This document shows positions 8,631 to 16,142 of a stretch of 53,431 nucleotides of DNA, in pieces (within the stretch, counting starts at the first letter, position 1; every line of letters begins with the position of its first letter). The notes under the pieces are model-generated. The model had not been told where the DNA came from. It searched no databases and was given only the letters and a program-made list of their open reading frames with translations. Origin of the DNA: Muribaculaceae bacterium (lineage in GTDB: Bacteria; Bacteroidota; Bacteroidia; Bacteroidales; Muribaculaceae). The translations under genes and the position numbers were made by a program. The DNA lies in the NCBI GenBank assembly GCA_022509125.1, contig JAFLTU010000005.1, forward strand, positions 28,452-81,882, given 5' to 3'.

Positions 8631-9647
8631 ATGGATATAGGTCACGTAATCGTCTATGCCATCATCCCGATTTTGGTCGTGATGCTGGCCGGCTACCTTT
8701 CAGGAAAGAAGGGGGCCTTCAATGGCGAAGACTCGAAGAAATTCAACAAGGTTGTGCTTGTATATGCATTGCCGGCCGCCCTCTTCGTGTCGATTGCCAA
8801 GTCAAACCGTGAGATGCTTGTGGAAGACATAAAGCTCTCCATCGTTTCCGTGGTGGGAATTATGGCCTGTTTTATGGCTGTGTTCTTTATCTTCCTGGCT
8901 TTTAGGAATAATAAGCCAAATCCGGAGTCATGTGCCGCTGTGAGTGCTTTGATTAGCGGCTCGCCGACCATCGGCTTCCTTGGTTTTGCAGTGCTCGAGC
9001 CGATTTTCGACGCTACAATCGGACTTACAAAGGTGGCTCTTGTGGTAGCAATCATCGGTATCGTGGTGAACGCAATCGGTATCCCCGTGGGACTGTCACT
9101 CTTAAATTCCGGAATTGCGAAGGCTGACCCTGCCCACAAGGGCCAGGCATGGTGGAAACCTGTGGTGCATGCATTGGCTCAACCTGTGGCCTGGTCTCCG
9201 ATCCTGGCAACAATCTGGGTTATTATCGGAATTCCATGGCCCGACTGGGCAAGCCCCTCCTTCGACCTTATCAAGGGTGCCAATGCATCTATGGCCGTAT
9301 TCTCTGCCGGTATCACGCTCTCATCGCTTAAGATCACTATCGACTGGCAGGCTATACTTGGCTCTATCCTCAAGATGATTATGATGCCGGCTGTGATCCT
9401 CATCCTCTGTCTGCTCTTCAAGATGGAATACTACAACATTTTGATGACGGTTGTCGCTTGCGCGCTTCCTCCCGCCTTCTCCGGCATTATTATCGCCGAC
9501 GAATATGGTGTCTACACGGCAATCGGCACGAGTTCGCTGACGCTTTCGGTTATCCTCTTCATGGGATTCTGCCCCCTCTGGATAATAATATCGCGAGTCT
9601 GCATGGAGGCCCATCTGTTTGGCTGGCACGGAATAATCCCCGCATAA
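8631..9647 (+). CDS. AEC-family transporter, candidate oxalate/formate carrier
   Basis: 338-residue auxin efflux carrier (AEC, PF03547-type) membrane protein with about ten hydrophobic helices. Typical features are the opening IPILVVMLAGYLSGKKGAFN, the FNKVVLVYALPAALF segment and the ALPPAFSGIIIADEYG segment near the C-terminus. The family carries organic anions such as malonate, and E. coli has the AEC protein YfdV directly beside its frc and oxc homologues. From position I infer oxalate uptake or oxalate/formate exchange across the inner membrane. It is not related to OxlT, which is a major-facilitator protein. Hairpins lie on both sides, so it may be expressed separately from oxc. Confidence 0.85.
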   Translation: MDIGHVIVYAIIPILVVMLAGYLSGKKGAFNGEDSKKFNKVVLVYALPAALFVSIAKSNREMLVEDIKLSIVSVVGIMACFMAVFFIFLAFRNNKPNPESCAAVSALISGSPTIGFLGFAVLEPIFDATIGLTKVALVVAIIGIVVNAIGIPVGLSLLNSGIAKADPAHKGQAWWKPVVHALAQPVAWSPILATIWVIIGIPWPDWASPSFDLIKGANASMAVFSAGITLSSLKITIDWQAILGSILKMIMMPAVILILCLLFKMEYYNILMTVVACALPPAFSGIIIADEYGVYTAIGTSSLTLSVILFMGFCPLWIIISRVCMEAHLFGWHGIIPA

Positions 9648-9668
9648 GATCATTATTTACAATAAAAT

Positions 9669-9706
9669 AGAAGAAGATGTCTTGACGGCATCTTCTTCTT
9701 CTTTTT
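9669..9706 (+). terminator. Intrinsic terminator after the AEC transporter
   Basis: Stem GAAGAAGATG (9670-9679) with CATCTTCTTC (9689-9698), a 9-base loop, then TTCTTTTTTG. The A+T-rich remainder up to 9854 shows no convincing promoter. Confidence 0.85.
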
Positions 9707-9854
9707 TGCGGTTTAACAACTAGAGTTTAAAAAATAACGAATTTATTGAATTTTTCAGGAGTCACATATGAACCATTTCTATTGTGAGAATGTTTAAATA
9801 TCATATTCAAACAATTTCTTAAAAAAAATTATTAACATTCAAAACTATCAAAAA

Positions 9855-11018
9855 ATGGCACAGACACTTCATCCCGTAATGCAGAAGTTTGTAGAACTTC
9901 TCAACCAAAACAATTGGCGCCCCCTCTTCGACGAGGCCCTGAAAAATGCCCAAGCATATAAGATTGTCGGAATGGAAGACATTAAGACAGTCGATGATTA
10001 TATTGATTGGTGTAATGCTCAACTAAGCTGGGTGCCTGTAGAAAACCGTTATGGCACGGAAGTCTACAAGCACGTTTGTAAATTCTATTTCCTTCTCGAC
10101 CAACCGCCGGTAAAGGCCCTTCAAAATGCAGTTGTGCCTCACGACAAGATGCAACCGCTCACTCCGCTCAGCCAGTGGATGAAGGATTGGGTAAACGCCC
10201 TTGGCGAATGGATGGACAACCCTGCAACCATCACTCCCGAATCTCTTGCAACATTCGAGAATGCTCCTCGCTACAACATGAATGAGTATATCTGTCCGAG
10301 AGGAGGATGGAAGACTTTCAACCAGATGTTTGCACGTCGCACAAAACCTGGTTACCGTCCCATCGCAGCCATCGGCGATCCGTGTGTGATCACTTCACCG
10401 GCCGACTCAACTTTCGACGGACAATGGGAGGTTAATTCCAATTCACATGTACAGATTAAAGGTCTCGACTGGAAGATTTCAGAACTTCTTGAGGGAAGCC
10501 CTTATGCAGATGCATTCCAGGGTGGTATCTGGACACACTCGTTCCTTAACACCACGGACTATCACCGTCAGCATGCTCCTGTGATGGGTAAAGTGCTTGA
10601 GGCTCGTGTGATCCAAGGCACCGTTTATCTGCAGGTTATCGCTCAGCCGATTCCCGGAGACACCGAAGGTCGCCATGATGTAGTGATGCACAGGACATTC
10701 GATGCTCCCGACGATGCAGGCTATGAATTCATGCAGACACGTGGTCTCGTGGTTATCGACAGCCCGATCGGCCTTGTAGCAGTTCTACCGATGGGTATGG
10801 CCCAGGTTTCTTCAATCATGGTTACCGCTGAAGTGGGTCGCACACTCCATAAGGGTGAAGAAATTTCCTACTTCCAGTTTGGTGGTTCAGATATCGTAAC
10901 AGTTTATCAGGAGGCTTCCAATGTGAGCATCACAGCTCAGCCGGGCGTACACTACAAAGTCGGCACCCGCGTGGCTCAGGCTTTCCCGGTAGTGTTCCCG
11001 AATCTTCGCAACTGCTAA
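9855..11018 (+). CDS. PSDC-domain pyruvoyl decarboxylase-like protein, copy 1
   Basis: 387 residues, phosphatidylserine decarboxylase-related superfamily. An N-terminal PSDC-type domain (about 20-165: WVPVENRYGTEVYKHVCKFY, LDQPPVKALQN, LTPLSQWMKDW) precedes a catalytic PSD-like domain. This is the architecture of fungal PsiD-type L-tryptophan decarboxylases rather than membrane Psd. Visible catalytic signatures: NTTDYHRQHAPVMGKV (PSD motif DYHRxHxP) and, near the C-terminus, KGEEISYFQFGGSD. There Gly344-Ser345 takes the place of the LGST self-cleavage site, and Ser345 would become the pyruvoyl group. There is no membrane segment, so it is probably cytosolic and acts on a small substrate such as an amino acid. 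The product is unknown. It is a close paralogue of the next gene and lies beside a GadC-like antiporter. Databases may call it psd; I do not think it makes phosphatidylethanolamine. Confidence 0.78.
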   Translation: MAQTLHPVMQKFVELLNQNNWRPLFDEALKNAQAYKIVGMEDIKTVDDYIDWCNAQLSWVPVENRYGTEVYKHVCKFYFLLDQPPVKALQNAVVPHDKMQPLTPLSQWMKDWVNALGEWMDNPATITPESLATFENAPRYNMNEYICPRGGWKTFNQMFARRTKPGYRPIAAIGDPCVITSPADSTFDGQWEVNSNSHVQIKGLDWKISELLEGSPYADAFQGGIWTHSFLNTTDYHRQHAPVMGKVLEARVIQGTVYLQVIAQPIPGDTEGRHDVVMHRTFDAPDDAGYEFMQTRGLVVIDSPIGLVAVLPMGMAQVSSIMVTAEVGRTLHKGEEISYFQFGGSDIVTVYQEASNVSITAQPGVHYKVGTRVAQAFPVVFPNLRNC

Positions 11019-11056
11019 TTTTTAGTGACCTTGAAAATTATAAATAACAATTAAGA

Positions 11057-11103
11057 AGAAGGATATTTCAATTTCGTAAGATTTTGGAATATCCTTCTCT
11101 TGT
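11057..11103 (+). terminator. Hairpin between the two decarboxylase paralogues
   Basis: AGAAGGATATT (11057-11067) pairs with AATATCCTTCT (11088-11098) around a 20-base loop, followed by CTTGTTT. The tail is weaker than at the other junctions, so it may be a partial terminator or a processing structure. The second start codon is 17 bases further on. Confidence 0.55.
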
Positions 11104-11119
11104 TTAAAACTGAAAAAAT

Positions 11120-12283
11120 ATGGCTACAAAATATCAACCCATCGTAGAGGAACTCGTCGAGATGATGAAACAATATGGCTGGACCGACAAGTTCAAAGAG
11201 GCCATAGCAAAAACTGCATCCTACAATATTGTGGGAATGGAGGATGTCAAAGATTTAGACAGCTGGCTGAATTGGATCAATATGTTCGTGACGTGGGTGC
11301 CTCGTGAAAACCGTTGGGGCAACCTTTGCCTAGAATATCTCTGCAAGTTCTATTTTGTGTTCGACCAGAGTCCGGTGAAGGAACTGCAAAATGCAGTTGT
11401 GCCTCACAATGTGGAGCAACCCTTGACTCCGCTGAGCGCTTGGCTCAAGAGGTATATGAATGCCCAGGGCGAATTCCTTGACACTCCGGAATCTCTTACT
11501 CCCGAGACTCTCAAGACCTTCTACGATGCTCCCGATTATAATATGGGTGAATATATCTGCCCGCGTGGGGGATGGAAGTCATTCAACGAGTTTTTTGCAC
11601 GCCGCACAAAACCGGGCTATCGTCCTGTGGCCGGAATTGACGATCACCGTGTGATCGTGGCAGCCGCTGAGGCTCATTTCGACGGTCAATGGGAGGTCAA
11701 TTCGGGAACAAAGGTGAATTGCAAGGGACTTTATTGGAGCATAGACGAACTTCTGGAAGGAAGCAAGTATAAGGATTGCTTCAAGGGAGGCCAATGGACC
11801 CACTCCTTCCTCAACACCAACGACTACCACCGCCAGCATGCTCCTGTGGCCGGTAAGATAGTGGAAGCGCGAGTTATCCAAGGCACCACTTATGTCAACA
11901 TAACCGCCGAACCCGTGCCGGGACAACCAGGCAAAAATCAGATCAAGCATGAGCAGATCACGGCTCCCGATCAGGCAGGTTATGAATTCATGCAGACACG
12001 TGGTTGCATAATAATCGACAGTCCTATCGGTCTGGTTGCCGTATTGCCTATCGGAATGAGCAACGTTTCAAGCGTTATTATCACAGCCGAAGAGGGTCGC
12101 ACGCTCCATAAGGGTGAAGAGATCTCCTATTTCCAGTTCGGAGGATCCGATTATTGCATGGTGTTCCAGGAGGCCGCTAATGTTTCTTTCACAGCCCAGC
12201 CGGGAGTGCACTATAAGGTAGGTACCCGTATTGCCGTAGCCGAACCGGTTGTAGGCTGCAAACGTCCTTCCATTGTCTGCTAA
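11120..12283 (+). CDS. PSDC-domain pyruvoyl decarboxylase-like protein, copy 2
   Basis: 387 residues, same length as the preceding protein and collinear with it from end to end; a majority of residues match by eye. Conserved landmarks: NIVGMEDVKDLD, CKFYFVFDQSPVKELQNAVVPH, YICPRGGWKSFNEFFARRTKPGYRPV, NTNDYHRQHAPVAGKIVEARVIQGT, KGEEISYFQFGGSD with candidate pyruvoyl Ser343. Differences cluster in the N-terminal helix region, near residues 188-206 (VIVAAAEAHF against VITSPADSTF) and after the GGSD site, which could alter substrate choice. The two may form hetero-oligomers or act on different substrates; nothing in the sequence decides this. It arose by tandem duplication and both copies look intact. 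Confidence 0.78.
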   Translation: MATKYQPIVEELVEMMKQYGWTDKFKEAIAKTASYNIVGMEDVKDLDSWLNWINMFVTWVPRENRWGNLCLEYLCKFYFVFDQSPVKELQNAVVPHNVEQPLTPLSAWLKRYMNAQGEFLDTPESLTPETLKTFYDAPDYNMGEYICPRGGWKSFNEFFARRTKPGYRPVAGIDDHRVIVAAAEAHFDGQWEVNSGTKVNCKGLYWSIDELLEGSKYKDCFKGGQWTHSFLNTNDYHRQHAPVAGKIVEARVIQGTTYVNITAEPVPGQPGKNQIKHEQITAPDQAGYEFMQTRGCIIIDSPIGLVAVLPIGMSNVSSVIITAEEGRTLHKGEEISYFQFGGSDYCMVFQEAANVSFTAQPGVHYKVGTRIAVAEPVVGCKRPSIVC

Positions 12284-12315
12284 GGATAAACGCAAGATAT
12301 ATAAAACTTAATTCT

Positions 12316-12353
12316 CCGAAGGAGGAGTGATATGCTATTCCTCCTTCGGTCTT
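12316..12353 (+). terminator. Intrinsic terminator after the second decarboxylase paralogue
   Basis: An 11-bp perfect stem CCGAAGGAGGA (12316-12326) with TCCTCCTTCGG (12339-12349) and a 12-base loop, then TCTTTAT. Confidence 0.85.
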
Positions 12354-12378
12354 TATGATTTTAAAAGTTAATATTTAT

Positions 12379-12386
12379 TAACTTTG
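12379..12386 (+). promoter_or_regulatory. -7 promoter element for the APC antiporter
   Basis: TAACTTTG, a full match to the Bacteroidetes -7 consensus, with TATG (one mismatch to TTTG) 21 bases upstream. Transcription from here would begin after the in-frame ATG at 12384, which supports translation from the ATG at 12441. Confidence 0.55.
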
Positions 12387-12440
12387 CATTATCAGGAGTT
12401 AAATCTGGTAAAAACTAACCCACAACTAATCAACAAACAC

Positions 12441-14483
12441 ATGGCATCAACAACGTCTCCGTCCAAAGATGGAGGAGCGCCCATTCAGAAGAAGAAATAT
12501 CTATCAATGATGGGCATGGCGATATTGACTATCACGACTGTATTGAGTCTTAGAGGTCTTTCATCGCAAGCCGAGTTTGGCTACACCTCTATCTTCTGGT
12601 ATATTCTTGCGGCTATCATTTTCCTTGTTCCATTTTCTTTGGTGTGTGCCGAATTGGCCTCTACCTATACTCATTCCGGCGGTCTATTCCGTTGGTGTGC
12701 TGAGGCTTACGGACCCCGTTGGGGATGGGCTGCCATGTATATGGAATGGATGGTGGTCCTTATTTGGTTCCCGGCCGTTTTGATGTTTGCGGCCGTATCC
12801 CTTGCCTATATCTTCTGGCCGGAAAGTTTCGACGAAAGATTAGCGGCAAATAAGATCTACACCCTTTGCATTGTGTTGGGAGTATTTTGGGCCGCAACGT
12901 TAAATACTTTTCGGGGCATCCGTTCGGCTAACGTGCTCTCCACTTTGGGAGGTCTTTTCGGTACGATTATCCCGGGAGCTATCCTGATTATTCTCGGTAT
13001 CATTTATGTCTGCACAGGAGGACATAATTTCATTGATGCCCATCAGCCCTTCTGGCCCGATTTCGAGAAATATCAGACAATAGTGCTCGCAGCCTCAATT
13101 TTCCTTTTCTATGGAGGTATGGAAATGCAAGCCGTTCATGTCAACAATATGAAGAATCCGGCAAGACAGTTCCCACAATCGGTTTTCGTGGCCGTTATCG
13201 TCATCCTGGTGATCTTCATTGCCGGCACGCTTGCAATCGGATTTGTGGAACCGGCCAAAGACATTAATCTACTTGCATCGTTGCTTGTGGCCTACAATAG
13301 TCTATGGGCTCACCTCGGTGTCCCCTGGCTTGGTAATGTAATGGCAGTGTTCATCACTTTCGGTGTTCTCGGGCAGGTGTCGGTTATTATCGCGGGCCCC
13401 TCTACAGGTATTCTTGCTGTGGGTAAGTCAGGATATCTCCCCAAATCTCTTCAGAAGACCAACAAACATGGCATTCAGGTGCCCTTGCTTTGGATTCAGG
13501 GAGCTTGGGTAACGATTCTTTCTCTGGTGCTTATTATCCTTCCTTCGGTAGAATCAGCTTATCAGATCCTTAGTCAGATGTCGACTATCATGTATCTTAT
13601 AATGTGTATTATCATTTATGGTGCATTCGTAAGACTTAGGAGAACTGAGCCAAATGTGAAGCGAGGTTATAAAGTGCCGGGTGGAAACTTTGTTAAATGG
13701 CTTATTGGAGTTGTCGGTGTAATTGGTGCAGTGGCAGCAACGGTATTGAGTTTCTTCCCCCCTTCACAGATCAACACCGGAAGTCCGGTTGTCTATATCA
13801 TCATTCTTTTGGTGGGTTGTGTTGTCCTGCTCGCTGTGCCTTTCATTGTCTACGACTATCGCAAGCCGGATTGGCGAGACAAGAACACAGACTTCTATCC
13901 CTTTAATTGGGAGATAGAAGGACGTAACCCCGACCATATTTCAAAATGGCCGGAGGGTTATGTTCCTACTGAGAAAGAACTCCAACGAGCCATGGAATGG
14001 CAGGATGGCGATTTTGGACCAGTTTCCATGAAAACAATTGGCGATATCACCAATCTGGCTTTGCGTCCTGATCTTGCCAACAACATTCCCAATCTGGAAG
14101 ATCCCAGAGTGCAGATGGAACTTGCCGATAAGATTCATATGGCTACTTCAACCGAGGCTACGGTAGAGGCCCAGCTATTGGCTCAGAAAGCCCAGGAACT
14201 TGCCGACACCGCAATCAAGGAGGCAGACCAGCTTAAGAAGATTGCAGAAGGTTTGGCATCGCTTGAAAATGCCCAGATTTTAGCCAAAGCCGCAAAGGAT
14301 AAGGCTAAGGCTGCCCATGCACAGGCTGTCCATGAAGCGCTGGAACCGGATGAACCCTTCACTACAAAGAATATAGAGGTGCATGAAGACGAGAATACTT
14401 CAGACAACCCTAATAAAGGAAATGAGGAGGAGAATTCTGAACCAAACCCGGAGGCTGAAAACAATTCCAATAAACAAAATTAA
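12441..14483 (+). CDS. GadC-like APC amino acid antiporter with a long cytosolic coiled-coil tail
   Basis: 680 residues from the ATG at 12441; the longer frame from 12384 overlaps a promoter element. Residues about 20-470 hold twelve or so hydrophobic helices of the amino acid-polyamine-organocation superfamily. They resemble the glutamate:GABA antiporter branch (MMGMAILTITTVLSLRGLSSQAEFG, CAELASTYTHSGGLFRW, YGPRWGWAAMYMEW), whose members exchange an amino acid for its decarboxylation product. The remaining ~209 residues are unusual: a Trp/Pro-rich linker, an Ala/Lys/Glu-rich stretch (about 571-635: LLAQKAQELADTAIKEAD and following) that should form a coiled coil, and an acidic Asn/Glu end. 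E. coli GadC (511 residues) has only a short C-plug. Next to two decarboxylase-like genes, it probably imports their substrate and exports the amine. The substrate is unknown. Confidence 0.82.
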   Translation: MASTTSPSKDGGAPIQKKKYLSMMGMAILTITTVLSLRGLSSQAEFGYTSIFWYILAAIIFLVPFSLVCAELASTYTHSGGLFRWCAEAYGPRWGWAAMYMEWMVVLIWFPAVLMFAAVSLAYIFWPESFDERLAANKIYTLCIVLGVFWAATLNTFRGIRSANVLSTLGGLFGTIIPGAILIILGIIYVCTGGHNFIDAHQPFWPDFEKYQTIVLAASIFLFYGGMEMQAVHVNNMKNPARQFPQSVFVAVIVILVIFIAGTLAIGFVEPAKDINLLASLLVAYNSLWAHLGVPWLGNVMAVFITFGVLGQVSVIIAGPSTGILAVGKSGYLPKSLQKTNKHGIQVPLLWIQGAWVTILSLVLIILPSVESAYQILSQMSTIMYLIMCIIIYGAFVRLRRTEPNVKRGYKVPGGNFVKWLIGVVGVIGAVAATVLSFFPPSQINTGSPVVYIIILLVGCVVLLAVPFIVYDYRKPDWRDKNTDFYPFNWEIEGRNPDHISKWPEGYVPTEKELQRAMEWQDGDFGPVSMKTIGDITNLALRPDLANNIPNLEDPRVQMELADKIHMATSTEATVEAQLLAQKAQELADTAIKEADQLKKIAEGLASLENAQILAKAAKDKAKAAHAQAVHEALEPDEPFTTKNIEVHEDENTSDNPNKGNEEENSEPNPEAENNSNKQN

Positions 14484-14494
14484 TGAAACTGATT

Positions 14495-14532
14495 GTGCCC
14501 TTCCGGTCGCATTTCGGGAGGGCACTCTTTTT
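14495..14532 (+). terminator. Intrinsic terminator between the antiporter and porin genes
   Basis: GTGCCCTTCC (14495-14504) pairs with GGGAGGGCAC (14516-14525) with one G-T pair, then TCTTTTTT. The T run ends only 12 bases before the porin ATG. Confidence 0.82.
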
Positions 14533-14544
14533 AAATATTTGCGT

Positions 14545-15921
14545 ATGAAAAAACTTTTACTCGCAGTTTTTGCCGGATGTTCATTGTTAGCATCGGCACA
14601 ACATTCCCACCCAACACATCGCCATGCCCCGCTCAACGTAATCCTCGGAGAGGTGGAAGACACAGTGGGCATCATGCAGGCATTTATTGAAAACTCCCCT
14701 GCCGACTATAAAGTGCCTGATGCCCCCCGGTTTGCTATAGTAGGAAAAAACGAAAAATTCTATCTCGGGTTCGGTGGCTACGTAAAGGGCACCATGAGTT
14801 TCGACTGGGGTTCACCAATCAACAACTACAATGAATTTATAGTTTCCCAGATTCCAATGCCGGGAAGCTCTTCTTATCCATTCAAGCCGGGCAATAAGGG
14901 ACAGTTTGGCATTAGCGCCCAACAGTCAGACATCTATCTCAACATGGTGGCTCTCCCCAAAGAGAAAAATAAAGTGGGATTTTATCTGAACTTTATTTTC
15001 CTGGGTAACGGTTATCTCCCCCAGGTGCGTCAGGCATATGTGTCATGGCGTGGCATAGAAATGGGTTATGGTTTCTCTCTTTTCACCGACCTGGCAGCCG
15101 ACCCTTCCACCATTGACTATGAGGGCCCGAATTCATTCACAGTAGTGATTAATGCCAAATTCGACTATCGTCATAATTTCGGCAAACATTTCGGAATCGG
15201 TATAGGTGCAGAACTTCCCATGGCAAGTTACACAAACGGAAAAGGGACCGACCCGAGAGTCACAGGAGGGGTCTTGCGCACAATCGGGACTGCCACTGTA
15301 GATCAAAGAATCCCGGACATCCCCATGTATGTGCAATGGAATTTCGGCAACAACAACCGTATCCGTCTCTCAGGATTGCTCAGAAATATGCAATATCGAG
15401 GCATGATGGATGAATATGGAGGGTCACTTGTAGGAGGCAAAACCAAAAATCTTGTTGGCGGAGGTGTGCAATTGTCAGGTAATTTCAATATTGCGAATAA
15501 ACTTATCGGTTACTACCAAGCCACAGTTGGGAAGGGTATGACAAGTTATTTCGAAGATGTCACAGGAATGGGTTACGATATGGTGCCTTGTGCCACAGAC
15601 CCGGGCAAACTCCAGACTGTGAAGGCTTGGGGTGGCTATCTTGGATTACAATATAATTGGAGCAGCAAGGTTTATTCAAACCTTATCTATAGCCACTTGC
15701 GCCTTTATACTCCTAATTACGGAGACGGCAGCTTCGATGGGTCCGCCTATAATTTCCCCCAACAATATAAATATGGACAATATGCCGTGGCAAATGTATT
15801 CTACAATATCAGCAACACTTTTAGCTGGGCACTGGAATACATCTACGGACGCCGCATGGATTGGAACCACGTTCAGGCTCACGACAACCGTATCCAAACT
15901 ATGTTACAGGTGACTTTCTAA
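14545..15921 (+). CDS. DcaP-like outer membrane porin
   Basis: 458 residues from the ATG at 14545, which starts a clear signal peptide (MKKLLLAVFAGCSLLASA); the frame is open further upstream only through the end of the previous gene and the terminator. A His-rich start (QHSHPTHRHAP) and a short helical segment come before a beta-barrel of alternating aromatic and polar strands. FYLGFGGYVKGTMSFDWG and the terminal IQTMLQVTF are typical of outer-membrane barrels and recall the DcaP trimeric porin family, which in Acinetobacter passes dicarboxylates. From context it may admit oxalate or the antiporter's substrate into the periplasm. Family assignment is moderate; barrel topology is secure. Confidence 0.72.
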   Translation: MKKLLLAVFAGCSLLASAQHSHPTHRHAPLNVILGEVEDTVGIMQAFIENSPADYKVPDAPRFAIVGKNEKFYLGFGGYVKGTMSFDWGSPINNYNEFIVSQIPMPGSSSYPFKPGNKGQFGISAQQSDIYLNMVALPKEKNKVGFYLNFIFLGNGYLPQVRQAYVSWRGIEMGYGFSLFTDLAADPSTIDYEGPNSFTVVINAKFDYRHNFGKHFGIGIGAELPMASYTNGKGTDPRVTGGVLRTIGTATVDQRIPDIPMYVQWNFGNNNRIRLSGLLRNMQYRGMMDEYGGSLVGGKTKNLVGGGVQLSGNFNIANKLIGYYQATVGKGMTSYFEDVTGMGYDMVPCATDPGKLQTVKAWGGYLGLQYNWSSKVYSNLIYSHLRLYTPNYGDGSFDGSAYNFPQQYKYGQYAVANVFYNISNTFSWALEYIYGRRMDWNHVQAHDNRIQTMLQVTF

Positions 15922-15965
15922 AAAAGCACTATCCATTCAACAGATTTTTATAACTTTTTATAAGG

Positions 15966-15997
15966 AGAGGAGGAATTCTAAATTCTTCCTCTCTTTG
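15966..15997 (+). terminator. Terminator-like hairpin after the porin
   Basis: AGAGGAGGAATT (15966-15977) with AATTCTTCCTCT (15981-15992), one G-T pair and a tight three-base loop, followed by CTTTG. Its tail overlaps the -33 element of the next promoter. Confidence 0.7.
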
Positions 15998-16025
15998 TTT
16001 GCTACTCTAAAAAATATTAACTTTG
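15994..16025 (+). promoter_or_regulatory. Bacteroidetes-type promoter for the GHL10 gene
   Basis: TTTG (15994-15997), exactly 20 bases, then TAACTTTG (16018-16025): a consensus match on both elements. It leaves a leader of about 110 bases before the ATG at 16143, in which I see no clear structure. Confidence 0.75.
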
Positions 16026-16142
16026 TAGGGTAAATCCAAATGCAATAACAACCTGTCATAGAAACTGGAAAACCCAATCGAGGAAAAAGACAGGGAAAAA
16101 GGTCGATATCTAGAAGTTATAGGGGATTAATCCAAATATTAA

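Noticed and set aside
9721..9728. A single TAGAGTTT upstream of the first decarboxylase gene as a relic of the heptamer array
   Set aside because: A single 7-mer match in A+T-rich sequence is expected by chance.
9855..12283. Calling the two genes phosphatidylserine decarboxylase (psd)
   Set aside because: They carry an additional PSDC-type domain, lack a membrane segment, have GGSD instead of LGST, and are tandem copies beside an amino acid antiporter; a phospholipid role does not fit.
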